A DNA stretch of 15,310 nucleotides, taken from the NCBI GenBank assembly GCA_964348275.1, contig CAYGBT010000061.1:1-15310 (forward strand), given 5' to 3'. The notes beneath the pieces were generated by a model. The model saw nothing but the letters and a program-made list of their open reading frames with translations. It was not told the DNA's origin and ran no database searches. Shown here piece by piece: positions 5,427 to 12,797 of this stretch. A program made the position numbers and the translations under genes. Position 1 is the first letter of the stretch, and every line of letters starts with the position of its first letter. The DNA comes from CSP1-5 sp964348275 (lineage in GTDB: Bacteria; Methylomirabilota; Methylomirabilia; Methylomirabilales; CSP1-5).

Positions 5427-6623
5427 ATGCGAGAAATCATCCAGAAGGTATTGGAGACCACACGACTGAGGCACAGACGCCCAATGGTCTGCAACCAACT
5501 GGGCGAACGGGCCCATACACCGGGTTCGGGACCGCTGGATCAGGTCCTCCGGGAGTATGCCAGGGCCTTGGGAATTCCCTTTCACGCGTACACACCGCCT
5601 AGCCATCTCTCTCCGCCCCGATGGGGCGGCGGTTTGCATTTGCACCTCTTTGCACTGCCCACCCGCCCGCACTGGATCAGCCTCTTGCCGGTCACCCCAA
5701 GCATTGAAATCCCTGCAGTCTTTTCCTGGGTGCTGGCGACAGGAACGGAGAAAGCCTTGGCTCCGGGGAATCTCTTCTCCCAAGGGGTCCTCAAATACGA
5801 TCAAAAAGGTCACGCGATCACTGGGATTCTGGGGGAGAATATCTATATCCTCTTCGATCTCCTGAGGCAACCCGAGGCATTGGTCCCGCTGATTCTGGGG
5901 AGGACCCTCGACCTCTGCCTCGGAGGGATGTTGGAATGGCTATCCGTTGGGACCGGGAGGCTCCCTCATCAAGTGCAGATTACCCTGCACCGCTTGAGAC
6001 ATGCAACAACCCTGGCCACCCTGGACCACCCAACCGTCTTGCGGGGTAACCCCGGGAATCAGGATTCGCAAGACCCAGGGGCTTGGCCAGCCGAGGAAAG
6101 GGAGATCATCCAGGAGCAGATAGCGGGGATGGAAGAGAACCTGAAAGAGCTCTCCCGGCAGATGACGTCGCAATCACGTCTACTCAGGAACTGCCAAGAG
6201 CGGCTCCGCATCTTGAAGAAGAGCGAGCAGTCGGAAGAGCTGTTGCTGCGGGAATTTGATGGCTTGCTTGACATCCCGGAAGTGCGAAATGTTGAGGTCC
6301 TCGCGGACCGCCTGTGCGTCTTCACGGATACCGTCGACACCGTCGTCGCTGGCAAGCGGTACCGGCTGGGACGCTTCCGCCTCGATATCCGCTTCAACGG
6401 GGATGTCGCCATCAAGAACGTAACCCACCCATACGGCTACTATGACCATCCGCACGTGTGGAATGCCAAGCCATGCCTGGGGAATATCGCCCAGAGTGTC
6501 CTAAAACTGGTCAGTGAGTTTCAGTGGGTTGCGGCCGCCGGACTGCTTCTGGAGTATCTGAAGACGGTGAACCCGAAAGAGTGGTATACCCCTATCGACC
6601 ACTGGGAGGAGCTTCGCGGGTGA
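5427..6623 (+). CDS. Coiled-coil protein with C-terminal E2-like (ubiquitin-conjugating) domain
   Basis: The 398-residue protein has three parts. Residues 1-220 form a globular region I do not recognise. About 223-280 is a charged, heptad-like coiled coil (EEREIIQEQIAGMEENLKEL and onward). About 285-398 looks like an E2 fold: a strand series (YRLGRFRLDIRF, DVAIKNVT) leads to H341-P342-H343-V344, then PCLGN with C350, then helices ending in VNPKEWY. In classical E2 enzymes the HPN-V/I segment precedes the catalytic Cys in G-x-I-C-L-D; here HPH replaces HPN and CLGN replaces CLD. Bacterial E2-like proteins with such variants are known beside JAB genes. I infer thioester chemistry at C350, unproven. 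No obvious Shine-Dalgarno precedes ATG 5427. The TGA overlaps the JAB start (GTGA), so the two are probably translated together. Confidence 0.7.
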   Translation: MREIIQKVLETTRLRHRRPMVCNQLGERAHTPGSGPLDQVLREYARALGIPFHAYTPPSHLSPPRWGGGLHLHLFALPTRPHWISLLPVTPSIEIPAVFSWVLATGTEKALAPGNLFSQGVLKYDQKGHAITGILGENIYILFDLLRQPEALVPLILGRTLDLCLGGMLEWLSVGTGRLPHQVQITLHRLRHATTLATLDHPTVLRGNPGNQDSQDPGAWPAEEREIIQEQIAGMEENLKELSRQMTSQSRLLRNCQERLRILKKSEQSEELLLREFDGLLDIPEVRNVEVLADRLCVFTDTVDTVVAGKRYRLGRFRLDIRFNGDVAIKNVTHPYGYYDHPHVWNAKPCLGNIAQSVLKLVSEFQWVAAAGLLLEYLKTVNPKEWYTPIDHWEELRG

Positions 6624-7258
6624 ACTGGACTGGCAACACCCCTCCCGAGGTCTTGATGACACCGTGGGCCTTCCAGAAGCTACGCCTCTACATCGAACTT
6701 TGTCCCATGGAAATCGGAGGGCTCGGCGAAGTGGAGTGTGACGACTCGACGTTGTTGATTACCGACCTCTTCATTCTCCCTCAAAAGATTTCCCCCTCAG
6801 AGACGGAGCTTGATCCGACCGCCATGCTCGACATGCTTCAGCGCTGCGTTTCCGAGGGGCGAAATCCCGCCTCGCTCTGCCTCTGGTGGCACAGCCACGC
6901 CGATTTGGAGCTGGAGTGGAGTGAAACGGATGAGCAGACCATTGCGACCTTCCCCGGCGATTTCCTGCTGTCCCTTGTCGGCAATAAATCGGGTGCCTTG
7001 GCGTGTCGGTTAGACATTCTGCACCCCACCCCACAGCTTTTCAGCGACCTTGCCCTCACGATTCTTCCCAGCCAGGGTGACGAGGCGGATGAGACAACGT
7101 TACGGACCGCCATCATTGCCGAGATGTGCGAAAAGCTCCAGGTCATCTCCCGTGACCTCCAGTATCACGAGATTCCGGTCGAGGTGGAATTTTTGTCCCC
7201 CTTCCCCCCTGAGCTTTGCCCGCCAGAGTCCCCTCCCCTCCCCAACACCCCGACCTGA
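6620..7258 (+). CDS. JAB/JAMM (MPN) domain metalloprotease, deubiquitinase-like
   Basis: The product is 212 residues from GTG 6620. GGGAGGAG at 6604-6611 lies 8 nt upstream, and the GTG overlaps the stop of the E2-like gene, so this start is preferred over upstream in-frame codons. The JAMM site is complete: E31 in PMEIGGLGE, H91-S92-H93 in WWHSHADLELEWSETD, S101 and D104, exactly H-x-H-x7-S-x2-D. These residues hold the catalytic zinc in isopeptidases that remove ubiquitin-like tags or process their precursors. Residues 115-150 continue the MPN fold (FPGDFLLSLVGNKSGALAC). About 60 C-terminal residues form an extra helical, Pro-rich tail. No signal peptide, so cytoplasmic. Coupling to the E2-like gene points to a conjugation/deconjugation pair or a modified sensing module. 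The substrate is unknown. Confidence 0.87.
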   Translation: MNWTGNTPPEVLMTPWAFQKLRLYIELCPMEIGGLGEVECDDSTLLITDLFILPQKISPSETELDPTAMLDMLQRCVSEGRNPASLCLWWHSHADLELEWSETDEQTIATFPGDFLLSLVGNKSGALACRLDILHPTPQLFSDLALTILPSQGDEADETTLRTAIIAEMCEKLQVISRDLQYHEIPVEVEFLSPFPPELCPPESPPLPNTPT

Positions 7259-7382
7259 GTCCGCATCGCGCGTCTGCAGTCCTCGAATCCGGGATGCGCT
7301 AGATGCGTTCAGGGGAGACGACGAGATAGGTTACGATGGACACGCAAGAAGGATACGAAGCTGAGACGTCGCAGGCGACACG

Positions 7383-8594
7383 ATGAATGCCCGAAGACCG
7401 CAAAGGCTTCCGACGATCATCTTCCTCAGCGCCTGCCTTTTCACGGGACGGCCTGCACCGGCTGCGGAGCCGATCCGAATCGGCGAGGTCGTCCCGCTCA
7501 CCGGACCGCTCGCGGCACACGGAAGGGCTGTCCACGAGGGGATCCACTACGCCGTGGAGGAGGTGAACGGGCGTGGCGGCGTTCAAAGACGCCGGGTCCT
7601 CCTCCTTAGCCGCGATGATGAGGGACGGCCAGAGCGCGCGATCACCTTTGCCGAAGAGCTCATCGGTCGCCAGGGAGTCGTGGCCCTGGTAGGGGGATAT
7701 GCCGACAGTTTGGTCGGGCCGCTGAGCACCGTGGCAGAGCGGTACCGGATCCCCTTTGTGGCTGCCGCCTCCTTGGACCGGCGCCTGACCCAGCAGGGCC
7801 ACCGCTACTTTTTTCGGGTAAGCCATCTGAAAGGATACGTGGAGTCGACTGTTGGCTTTGTTCTGCAGGCCGCCAAGGCACGCCGCGTCGCCATTCTCTT
7901 CTCCACCACTCCTGGCGCTTCGCAGCTTGCCGAGCTTCAGCGCACCGCGCTGGAAGCCGCAGGGGTGGATGTGGTCCTCTTCGAAGGATTCACGTCGGGC
8001 CTCGCCGACTTTTCCCCTTTCCTGGCACGCCTGGAGCAATCTCAAACCGAGCTCGTCATCTCCAACACCTTTTTTGCTGATCAACTTCTGATGGTTCGGC
8101 AGCTACGCGCCCGGCAGAGCCCGATCCGCGGATTCCTGGGGACCTTCGGCATGGAGTTCCCCGACGTGATCCGAGATCTGGGGCCCATGAGTGAGCATCT
8201 GCTAGGGACCACCGGATGGGAGCCGGGGATCACCCTGCCTGGGACAGAAGCGGCCTCATCCGATTTTGTGGAGGGGTTCTCGAAACGCTTCGGCCACGAG
8301 CCGGTTCCGCTCGCCATGCACGGGTATACGGCAGCCGTCGCCGTCTTGGAAGCCATGAGGCAAGCCCTTGCGACATCAGACACCCTCACCGGCGAGCGGA
8401 TCCGCGAGGCGTTGACATCGATCGATCTCACCTTGCCCTTAGAGCGCCTTCGATTCACTCCTACCGGAGACCCTCGTGATTACCACCGTGTCATCATCCA
8501 GATCCAGCAGGGTCGCCATCGGGTCGTTTATCCTCCCGGGCGAGCCACAGGACGTTTACGGTACCCGATGCTTCCCGTAGAAGGTCGGCCATAG
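7383..8594 (+). CDS. livK: Branched-chain amino acid-type ABC transporter substrate-binding protein
   Basis: This 403-residue periplasmic binding protein (Leu/Ile/Val-binding family) has an N-terminal signal with two possible processing sites: type I after PAPA (about residue 27) or a lipobox-like LSAC at residues 15-18. The mature start PIRIGEVVPLTGPLAAHG and the following YAVEEVNGRGGV are hallmarks of the family, as is the central AALVGGYADS-like ligand loop region. The length is normal. It starts the five-gene transporter cluster; its TAG overlaps the permease start by one base. A 16-codon ORF (ATG 7336) ends in ATGA overlap with ATG 7383 and may help initiation, as the gene's own ribosome site is weak. 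The real ligand may be an amino acid, amide, urea or aromatic acid; the sequence does not decide. Confidence 0.88.
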   Translation: MNARRPQRLPTIIFLSACLFTGRPAPAAEPIRIGEVVPLTGPLAAHGRAVHEGIHYAVEEVNGRGGVQRRRVLLLSRDDEGRPERAITFAEELIGRQGVVALVGGYADSLVGPLSTVAERYRIPFVAAASLDRRLTQQGHRYFFRVSHLKGYVESTVGFVLQAAKARRVAILFSTTPGASQLAELQRTALEAAGVDVVLFEGFTSGLADFSPFLARLEQSQTELVISNTFFADQLLMVRQLRARQSPIRGFLGTFGMEFPDVIRDLGPMSEHLLGTTGWEPGITLPGTEAASSDFVEGFSKRFGHEPVPLAMHGYTAAVAVLEAMRQALATSDTLTGERIREALTSIDLTLPLERLRFTPTGDPRDYHRVIIQIQQGRHRVVYPPGRATGRLRYPMLPVEGRP

Positions 8595-9469
8595 TGGGAG
8601 CCCTGCTGCTCGAGGCAACGGTTTCAGGCGCCCTGTTGGGCTTATACTATGCCCTCTTGGCCTCCGGGTTTTCCCTCATCTTCGGTGTGACCGGAGTCCT
8701 CAATTTTGCCCACGGCGAATTACTCCTCCTAGCCGCCTATCTCGGTTACTACCTCTGGAAGGCCTTGGGTGTTTCGCCCCTCCTGGCCCTCGGGGTCAGC
8801 ATCCCCCTCCTGGCCCTCGCAGGTCCTCCCCTCGCAGGACTCTTTGCCCGTGTTGGTCCCCGCGGGCCGGGATTCGAACTGCGGGCCCTCACACTGGCCT
8901 TTGGCCTCTCCCTCCTCCTCCAGAACCTCATGCTCCTCGCCTTTACCAGTAACTATCGCCTGATCACCTGGACTCCCCTACAACATGGCATTCCGCTTGG
9001 GCCGGTAGTCGTGGAGTGGGGAAGGCTCCTCGCCGGCCTCGTTGCGCTCACCAGCCTCGCCGTCCTCCATGGACTGCTCACCTTTAGCGACACCGGGCGA
9101 GCCCTCCGGGCCGTGGCGCAGGAGCCGACCGGGGCAGCCCTCCTTGGGATCCACGTGCGGCGTGTGGAACGTTTGAGCTTTACACTCGGGGCCATCCTCA
9201 TCGGGTTAGCCGGGCCCATACTCGGGAGTCTCCAATATCTGACCCCGAGCGCCGGCATCTCCCAGACGATTGTCAGTCTTACCCTGACTATGCTCGGAGG
9301 GGCGGGAAGGTTGCACGGCCTCCTCTGGGCCGGGGTTCTGTTCGGCATCGCGGAGGGCTGGATCGTGAGTTTGATCGGGCCCTCCTGGCGTGAGGCATGG
9401 ATTTTCGCTCTCCTCCTCGCCCTGTTGAATCTGAAGCGGAGACTGTGGCCACTCGGAGTGACAGAATGA
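8594..9469 (+). CDS. livH: ABC transporter permease, LivH family
   Basis: A 291-residue inner-membrane permease with about eight hydrophobic segments. The N-terminus GLYYALLASGFSLIFGVTGV followed by LNFAHGELLLLAAYLGYY is the diagnostic LivH start. GRALRAVAQEPTGAALLGI, about two thirds along, is the coupling-helix region that contacts the ATPases. GTG 8594 shares its first base with the TAG of livK, with GAAGGTC upstream. It forms the membrane pore together with the LivM subunit. The length and order of genes are standard. Confidence 0.93.
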   Translation: MGALLLEATVSGALLGLYYALLASGFSLIFGVTGVLNFAHGELLLLAAYLGYYLWKALGVSPLLALGVSIPLLALAGPPLAGLFARVGPRGPGFELRALTLAFGLSLLLQNLMLLAFTSNYRLITWTPLQHGIPLGPVVVEWGRLLAGLVALTSLAVLHGLLTFSDTGRALRAVAQEPTGAALLGIHVRRVERLSFTLGAILIGLAGPILGSLQYLTPSAGISQTIVSLTLTMLGGAGRLHGLLWAGVLFGIAEGWIVSLIGPSWREAWIFALLLALLNLKRRLWPLGVTE

Positions 9470-10416
9470 GCGATGGCAGGCATCCGCATCCCACGCCAGG
9501 AGATGTATACGGCGCTGTCATGCTCCTGGTTTTGCTCCTCCTCCTTCCCGGTTTCATTCCATGGGGATATCCACTCATCCTCATCACAACGGGCCTCGTG
9601 TACACCGTCAGTGCGCAGAGCTGGAACCTTCTGGCGACCTGTGGGAGGATCTCTTTTGGTCACGCGGCCTTTTTCGGGGTTGGCGCATACGCGGCCAGCC
9701 TTCTCATGCTGAAGGCAAAGTTGTCCATGTGGCTCGCTCTTCCTGCAGGAGCCTTAGTCGGGGGTGGAAGTGCTTTGCTCGTCGGCGCTCTTTCCCTCCA
9801 TTTATCCGGACCGAGCTTCGCCCTCGCGACCTTTGCTGCTGCCGAGGTCCTTCGGGCAGTCACACTGAACTGGCGGGGTCTCACCGAAGGCAGCTGGGGG
9901 CTCCTGGGGATTCCCGGCCTGTCTCCCCCGATTCCCTATTACGTCCTGTGGACTGCCTCAGGTCTCCTCCTCCTGATCCAGGGCCTCCTCGCTCGCTCCC
10001 CCTTTGGATTGGCCATCGCTGCCATCCGCCAAGAGGAGGGAAAAGCGGAGGCCCTCGGCATCAACACGTGGCTCGTGAAAATGGGATTGATGGGCCTGAG
10101 TGGAGCCTTTGCCGGACTCGGCGGTGCCCTCTACGCCTCGCTGGTCGGTACGATTGAGCCCAATTCGGCGTACAGCATCTCCTATTCCATTCTCCCCCTG
10201 GTGATGGTTATGTTCGGGGGGATCGGAACCCTTTCGGGTCCTCTGCTTGGGGCGGTGTTCCTCTCGCTGATTGACATCGGGCTTGTGAGTGCCCTTGTGC
10301 CAGAGGCCCACCAGTTCCTCTACGCGCTACTCATTATCCTAGTCGTCCTCTGGCTCCCCGAGGGGGTCGCGGGCCGAATCCTTACAGGGAAACACCCATG
10401 GCGCTCCTTGAGGTGA
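9466..10416 (+). CDS. livM: ABC transporter permease, LivM family
   Basis: This 316-residue permease begins at ATG 9466, overlapping the livH stop by 4 nt (ATGA), with GGAG 8 nt upstream; in-frame upstream codons inside livH are less likely. SAQSWNLLATCGRISFGHAAFFGVGAYAA and its relatives mark LivM. AIRQEEGKAEALGINT is the coupling helix. After it come FAGLGGALYASLVG and the conserved VMFGGIGTLSGPLLGA segment. About nine or ten membrane helices. Pairs with LivH as the heterodimeric channel. Confidence 0.93.
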   Translation: MSDGRHPHPTPGDVYGAVMLLVLLLLLPGFIPWGYPLILITTGLVYTVSAQSWNLLATCGRISFGHAAFFGVGAYAASLLMLKAKLSMWLALPAGALVGGGSALLVGALSLHLSGPSFALATFAAAEVLRAVTLNWRGLTEGSWGLLGIPGLSPPIPYYVLWTASGLLLLIQGLLARSPFGLAIAAIRQEEGKAEALGINTWLVKMGLMGLSGAFAGLGGALYASLVGTIEPNSAYSISYSILPLVMVMFGGIGTLSGPLLGAVFLSLIDIGLVSALVPEAHQFLYALLIILVVLWLPEGVAGRILTGKHPWRSLR

Positions 10417-11117
10417 ACAGCATCACCATGAAGTTTGGGGGGATCCATGCCCTTCGGGATGTCTCTCTCTCTCTTGAGGAGGGGGAGACCGTCGGTCTTA
10501 TCGGCCCCAACGGCTCAGGGAAAACAACACTCTTCCGGGTGATCGGGGGAGAGCTCGCCCCGACGTCAGGACATATCATCTTTGCGGGCGAAGCAATTAC
10601 AGGGATGAAGCCGCACGCGCTTCGTCGCCGCGGGCTCGCTCGGACCTTTCAACTCCCCACTCTCTTCCCCGAGCTCTCCCTCCTTCAGCATGTGCTGATC
10701 GGCTCCCATTTCGGAGGGCGAAAGGTCTCGACGGATGAAGCCGAAGGGATGGCCCGAGAAGCACTGGCCGTGGTGGGTCTATCAGACAAGATACACCAAC
10801 ACGCTGGAGGCCTCTCGATGGGGGAAATGAAGCTCCTCGAGGCGGCCATGTCACTGAGTCCCACGCCCCGTCTTCTCCTCCTGGACGAACCCATAGCCGG
10901 CCTCTCCCCCGGAAAGGCATCCCGCTTTGGCGAGATTATCGGCCTCTTGAAAGCCAGGGGCATCACCACCTTCCTGATCGATCATCACCTCGGGCTGATC
11001 CGAGGGATCGTGGATCGGCTTATCGCATTAGACCGCGGGAGGATCATCGCGGAGGGTTCCCCGGATATCCTGCGTCACCATCCGGAGATCGAAACCGCCT
11101 ACCTCGGGGAGGAGTAG
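10398..11117 (+). CDS. livG: ABC transporter ATP-binding protein, LivG family
   Basis: A 239-residue cytoplasmic ATPase that overlaps livM by 19 nt. The order of motifs is complete: Walker A GPNGSGKTT (residues 36-44, K42), the LivG-type RTFQLPTLFPELSLLQHVLIG Q-loop region, signature LSMGEMKLLE, Walker B LLLLDEPIAGLSP, and switch His in LIDHHLG. The signature departs from the usual LivG form LSYGQQRRLE: Met replaces Tyr, and Glu-Met-Lys follows the Gly. The Walker B Glu is intact, so this subunit can be expected to hydrolyse ATP. It works as a heterodimer with LivF. Confidence 0.93.
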   Translation: MALLEVNSITMKFGGIHALRDVSLSLEEGETVGLIGPNGSGKTTLFRVIGGELAPTSGHIIFAGEAITGMKPHALRRRGLARTFQLPTLFPELSLLQHVLIGSHFGGRKVSTDEAEGMAREALAVVGLSDKIHQHAGGLSMGEMKLLEAAMSLSPTPRLLLLDEPIAGLSPGKASRFGEIIGLLKARGITTFLIDHHLGLIRGIVDRLIALDRGRIIAEGSPDILRHHPEIETAYLGEE

Positions 11118-11174
11118 TCCCGTGTTTGCCGGTCATATCCCCGGCTCGGCATTGGGCAAAGAGGGAACAAGGTC

Positions 11175-11921
11175 ATGCCAGACCATGAACCCAGAATTCT
11201 GAACTCTGAACCATCCCTCCTCCTTGTAGAGGAACTGGAGGTCTGGTGCGATGGCATACGAATCCTCTTCGGCACCACCATCCACGCCCGGCAGGGAGAG
11301 ATTGTCGGGATCGTGGGGCCGAATGGAGCCGGAAAATCAACCCTGCTCAAAACCATCCAGGGCTTGCTCCGCCCGGTCAGGGGAACAATCAAATATTCCG
11401 AGGCCCGGATCGACGGTCTTCCGATCCACCGGATCGTGGAGCGAGGGGTGACGTACGTCCCGGAAACCCTGCTCCTCTTTCCGGAGATGTCCGTGCTGGA
11501 TACGTTAAAGACGGGCGCCTCTCTGCCGAGGGCCCGGGCCTCCCTCCAGGCATCCCTCGGCCGGGTCTTCGCCCTCTTCCCGGTCCTAAAAGAGAAGCGG
11601 ACACTGCAGGCGCAGACGCTGAGCGGAGGGGAACAGCAGATGCTGGCTATCGCTCGAGGCCTCATGACCTGCCCTTCCCTCCTGCTCCTCGATGACCCGT
11701 TCCGCGGTCTCGAGCGACCCGCGGTGGAATCCCTCTGCCGGACCCTCCGAGAAATCGCTTCGAAAGGGACAGCGATCCTCCTGGCAGGGCAATCCGTCCG
11801 GACCATTCTTCACCTATCGGACCGCGCCTATTTATTGGAGGAGGGCAAGATCATTGCGGAGGCGGGAGGTCGGGCCCTCTTGTCCTCTCGCCTCTTGGGG
11901 CGGAGCCTACTGGGCGTCTGA
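11175..11921 (+). CDS. livF: ABC transporter ATP-binding protein, LivF family
   Basis: A 248-residue ATPase with Walker A GPNGAGKST (K54), VPETLLLFPEMSVLDTLKTGA, signature LSGGEQQMLAIARGL and a switch region with Q in place of His (AGQSV), which is normal for LivF. Unusually, Walker B reads LLLLDDP: D174 occupies the catalytic glutamate position. ATG 11175 with GAGGG 9 nt upstream is the best start, but the first 14 residues (MPDHEPRILNSEPS) are extra relative to typical LivF and are encoded by DNA matching an intergenic repeat found again at 12017. A 57-nt gap separates it from livG, the only real gap in the cluster. It completes the transporter. Confidence 0.92.
   Translation: MPDHEPRILNSEPSLLLVEELEVWCDGIRILFGTTIHARQGEIVGIVGPNGAGKSTLLKTIQGLLRPVRGTIKYSEARIDGLPIHRIVERGVTYVPETLLLFPEMSVLDTLKTGASLPRARASLQASLGRVFALFPVLKEKRTLQAQTLSGGEQQMLAIARGLMTCPSLLLLDDPFRGLERPAVESLCRTLREIASKGTAILLAGQSVRTILHLSDRAYLLEEGKIIAEAGGRALLSSRLLGRSLLGV
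11181..11214. repeat. Copy 1 of dispersed repeat, inside livF 5' end
   Basis: The 12-mer GACCATGAACCC at 11181-11192 recurs at 12017-12028; over 34 nt the two copies agree at about 26 positions. This copy is translated as part of the LivF N-terminal extension. Confidence 0.6.
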
Positions 11922-11929
11922 TATCATAT

Positions 11930-11995
11930 GGGTGTCGGGCGTTGGGTAGTAGGTGTTGGGGCTTTTTGGGTATATTGGGTGTGTTGGGTTTCGCC
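11930..11995. repeat. GT-rich degenerate repeat tract after livF
   Basis: About 65 nt made almost only of G and T, built on variants of TTGGGT and GGTGT. It lies just after the livF stop. No stable hairpin or terminator is evident; with C/A on the opposite strand it is a strongly skewed sequence. It belongs to the intergenic word-repeat class seen elsewhere in this window. Confidence 0.6.
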
Positions 11996-12016
11996 GACAT
12001 AGGACGTTGGACTTTG

Positions 12017-12050
12017 GACCATGAACCCTGAGCCTTAGACTGTGAACAAT
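12017..12050. repeat. Copy 2 of dispersed repeat, upstream of the hydrolase
   Basis: Matches 11181-11214 at about 26 of 34 positions, including an identical 12-mer. Here it is untranslated, ending just before the ribosome site of the hydrolase gene. Confidence 0.6.
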
Positions 12051-12065
12051 ATGGAGGTGCCGATC

Positions 12066-12797
12066 ATGCAATTCCTTCGAGTCACCGATCTCCGATCGGC
12101 GGAGAACTACGACATCCCCGCCTACCTGTTCCTCCCCCAAAACCCTCGCGGCGGGGCGGCGGTCGTTCACGGGTATGGGGGGTGCAAGGAACAGATGCTG
12201 GGGATCTCGGCCCGCCTTGGCGAGGAGGGATGGGCAACGCTCGCCCTCGACATCCGAGGACACGGAGAGCACCCCGCTCCCCTGGATGACGAAGTGCTGC
12301 AGGACCTGGAGGCAGCCATCACGTGGCTCCGCCGCCACGGCAGGGTGGTCGCCGTTGGGCATAGCCTGGGTGGTCGACTTGCCCTCATCTCGAGCGCTGA
12401 CCTCGTCATCGCCATTTCGCCTTCCGTTACCAGTCGGCCCTCTGACGAGGGGCGACAGATGCTCCTCGCCTTTGGCTCGACCACCGTGCGGAGCCCGAGT
12501 CCAGCCTACATCCTCGAACTCCTTCGGCGGATGGAAGACATGAAAGAGCCCTCCCGCCCGGTTCTACTCCTCCACGGCGAGCAGGATATTATCACCCTCA
12601 TTGAAGGGATTCATCGCGTCGCGGGAGAGCTTCAGCAGGGTACGCTGGCTCCTGTGACCACATTCCAACACCCCGAGGCCTCCCTGACGACAACTATTCT
12701 TCCGTATCTCCACCGCTGGTTCAACCATGCAGACCTGAAGTTCAACCCAGAGGTCATAGAGCGCGCAACGGCATGGCTCAATCAAGTAAAGGCCTAA
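12066..12797 (+). CDS. Alpha/beta hydrolase
   Basis: A 243-residue serine hydrolase, cytoplasmic, without signal peptide. VVHGYGGCKEQ forms the oxyanion region, LDIRGHGEHP the next conserved strand/turn, and VGHSLGGRL the nucleophile elbow with S100. LLLHGEQDI gives D174 as likely acid; H202 in QHPEASL, or less likely H216, is the candidate catalytic His. The short cap of about 50 residues sits between SPSVTSRPSDEG and EPSRPVLL. ATG 12066 is chosen because GGAGG at 12053-12057 lies 8 nt before it and a GTG at 12042 lies in repeat DNA. It stands alone after the transporter genes, separated by repeats. The substrate is unknown. Confidence 0.85.
   Translation: MQFLRVTDLRSAENYDIPAYLFLPQNPRGGAAVVHGYGGCKEQMLGISARLGEEGWATLALDIRGHGEHPAPLDDEVLQDLEAAITWLRRHGRVVAVGHSLGGRLALISSADLVIAISPSVTSRPSDEGRQMLLAFGSTTVRSPSPAYILELLRRMEDMKEPSRPVLLLHGEQDIITLIEGIHRVAGELQQGTLAPVTTFQHPEASLTTTILPYLHRWFNHADLKFNPEVIERATAWLNQVKA

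Noticed and set aside
5094..5870. 258-codon minus-strand frame opposite the STAS and E2-like genes
   Set aside because: It spans two plus-strand genes with recognisable domains, has no family motif, and has shadow-type composition (Arg/Gln/Ser-rich).
6524..6619. Longer JAB protein starting at 6524 inside the E2-like gene
   Set aside because: The extra 32 residues are an out-of-frame shadow of the E2-like domain; GTG 6620 has a strong ribosome site and the GTGA overlap.
7299..8084. 261-codon minus-strand frame opposite livK
   Set aside because: livK is unambiguous; the antisense frame is a by-product of high GC at third positions.
8953..9663. 236-codon minus-strand frame across livH/livM
   Set aside because: It covers two conserved permease genes and shows no domain.
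11099..11806. 235-codon minus-strand frame opposite livF
   Set aside because: Arg/Ser/Pro-rich shadow of a clear ABC ATPase.
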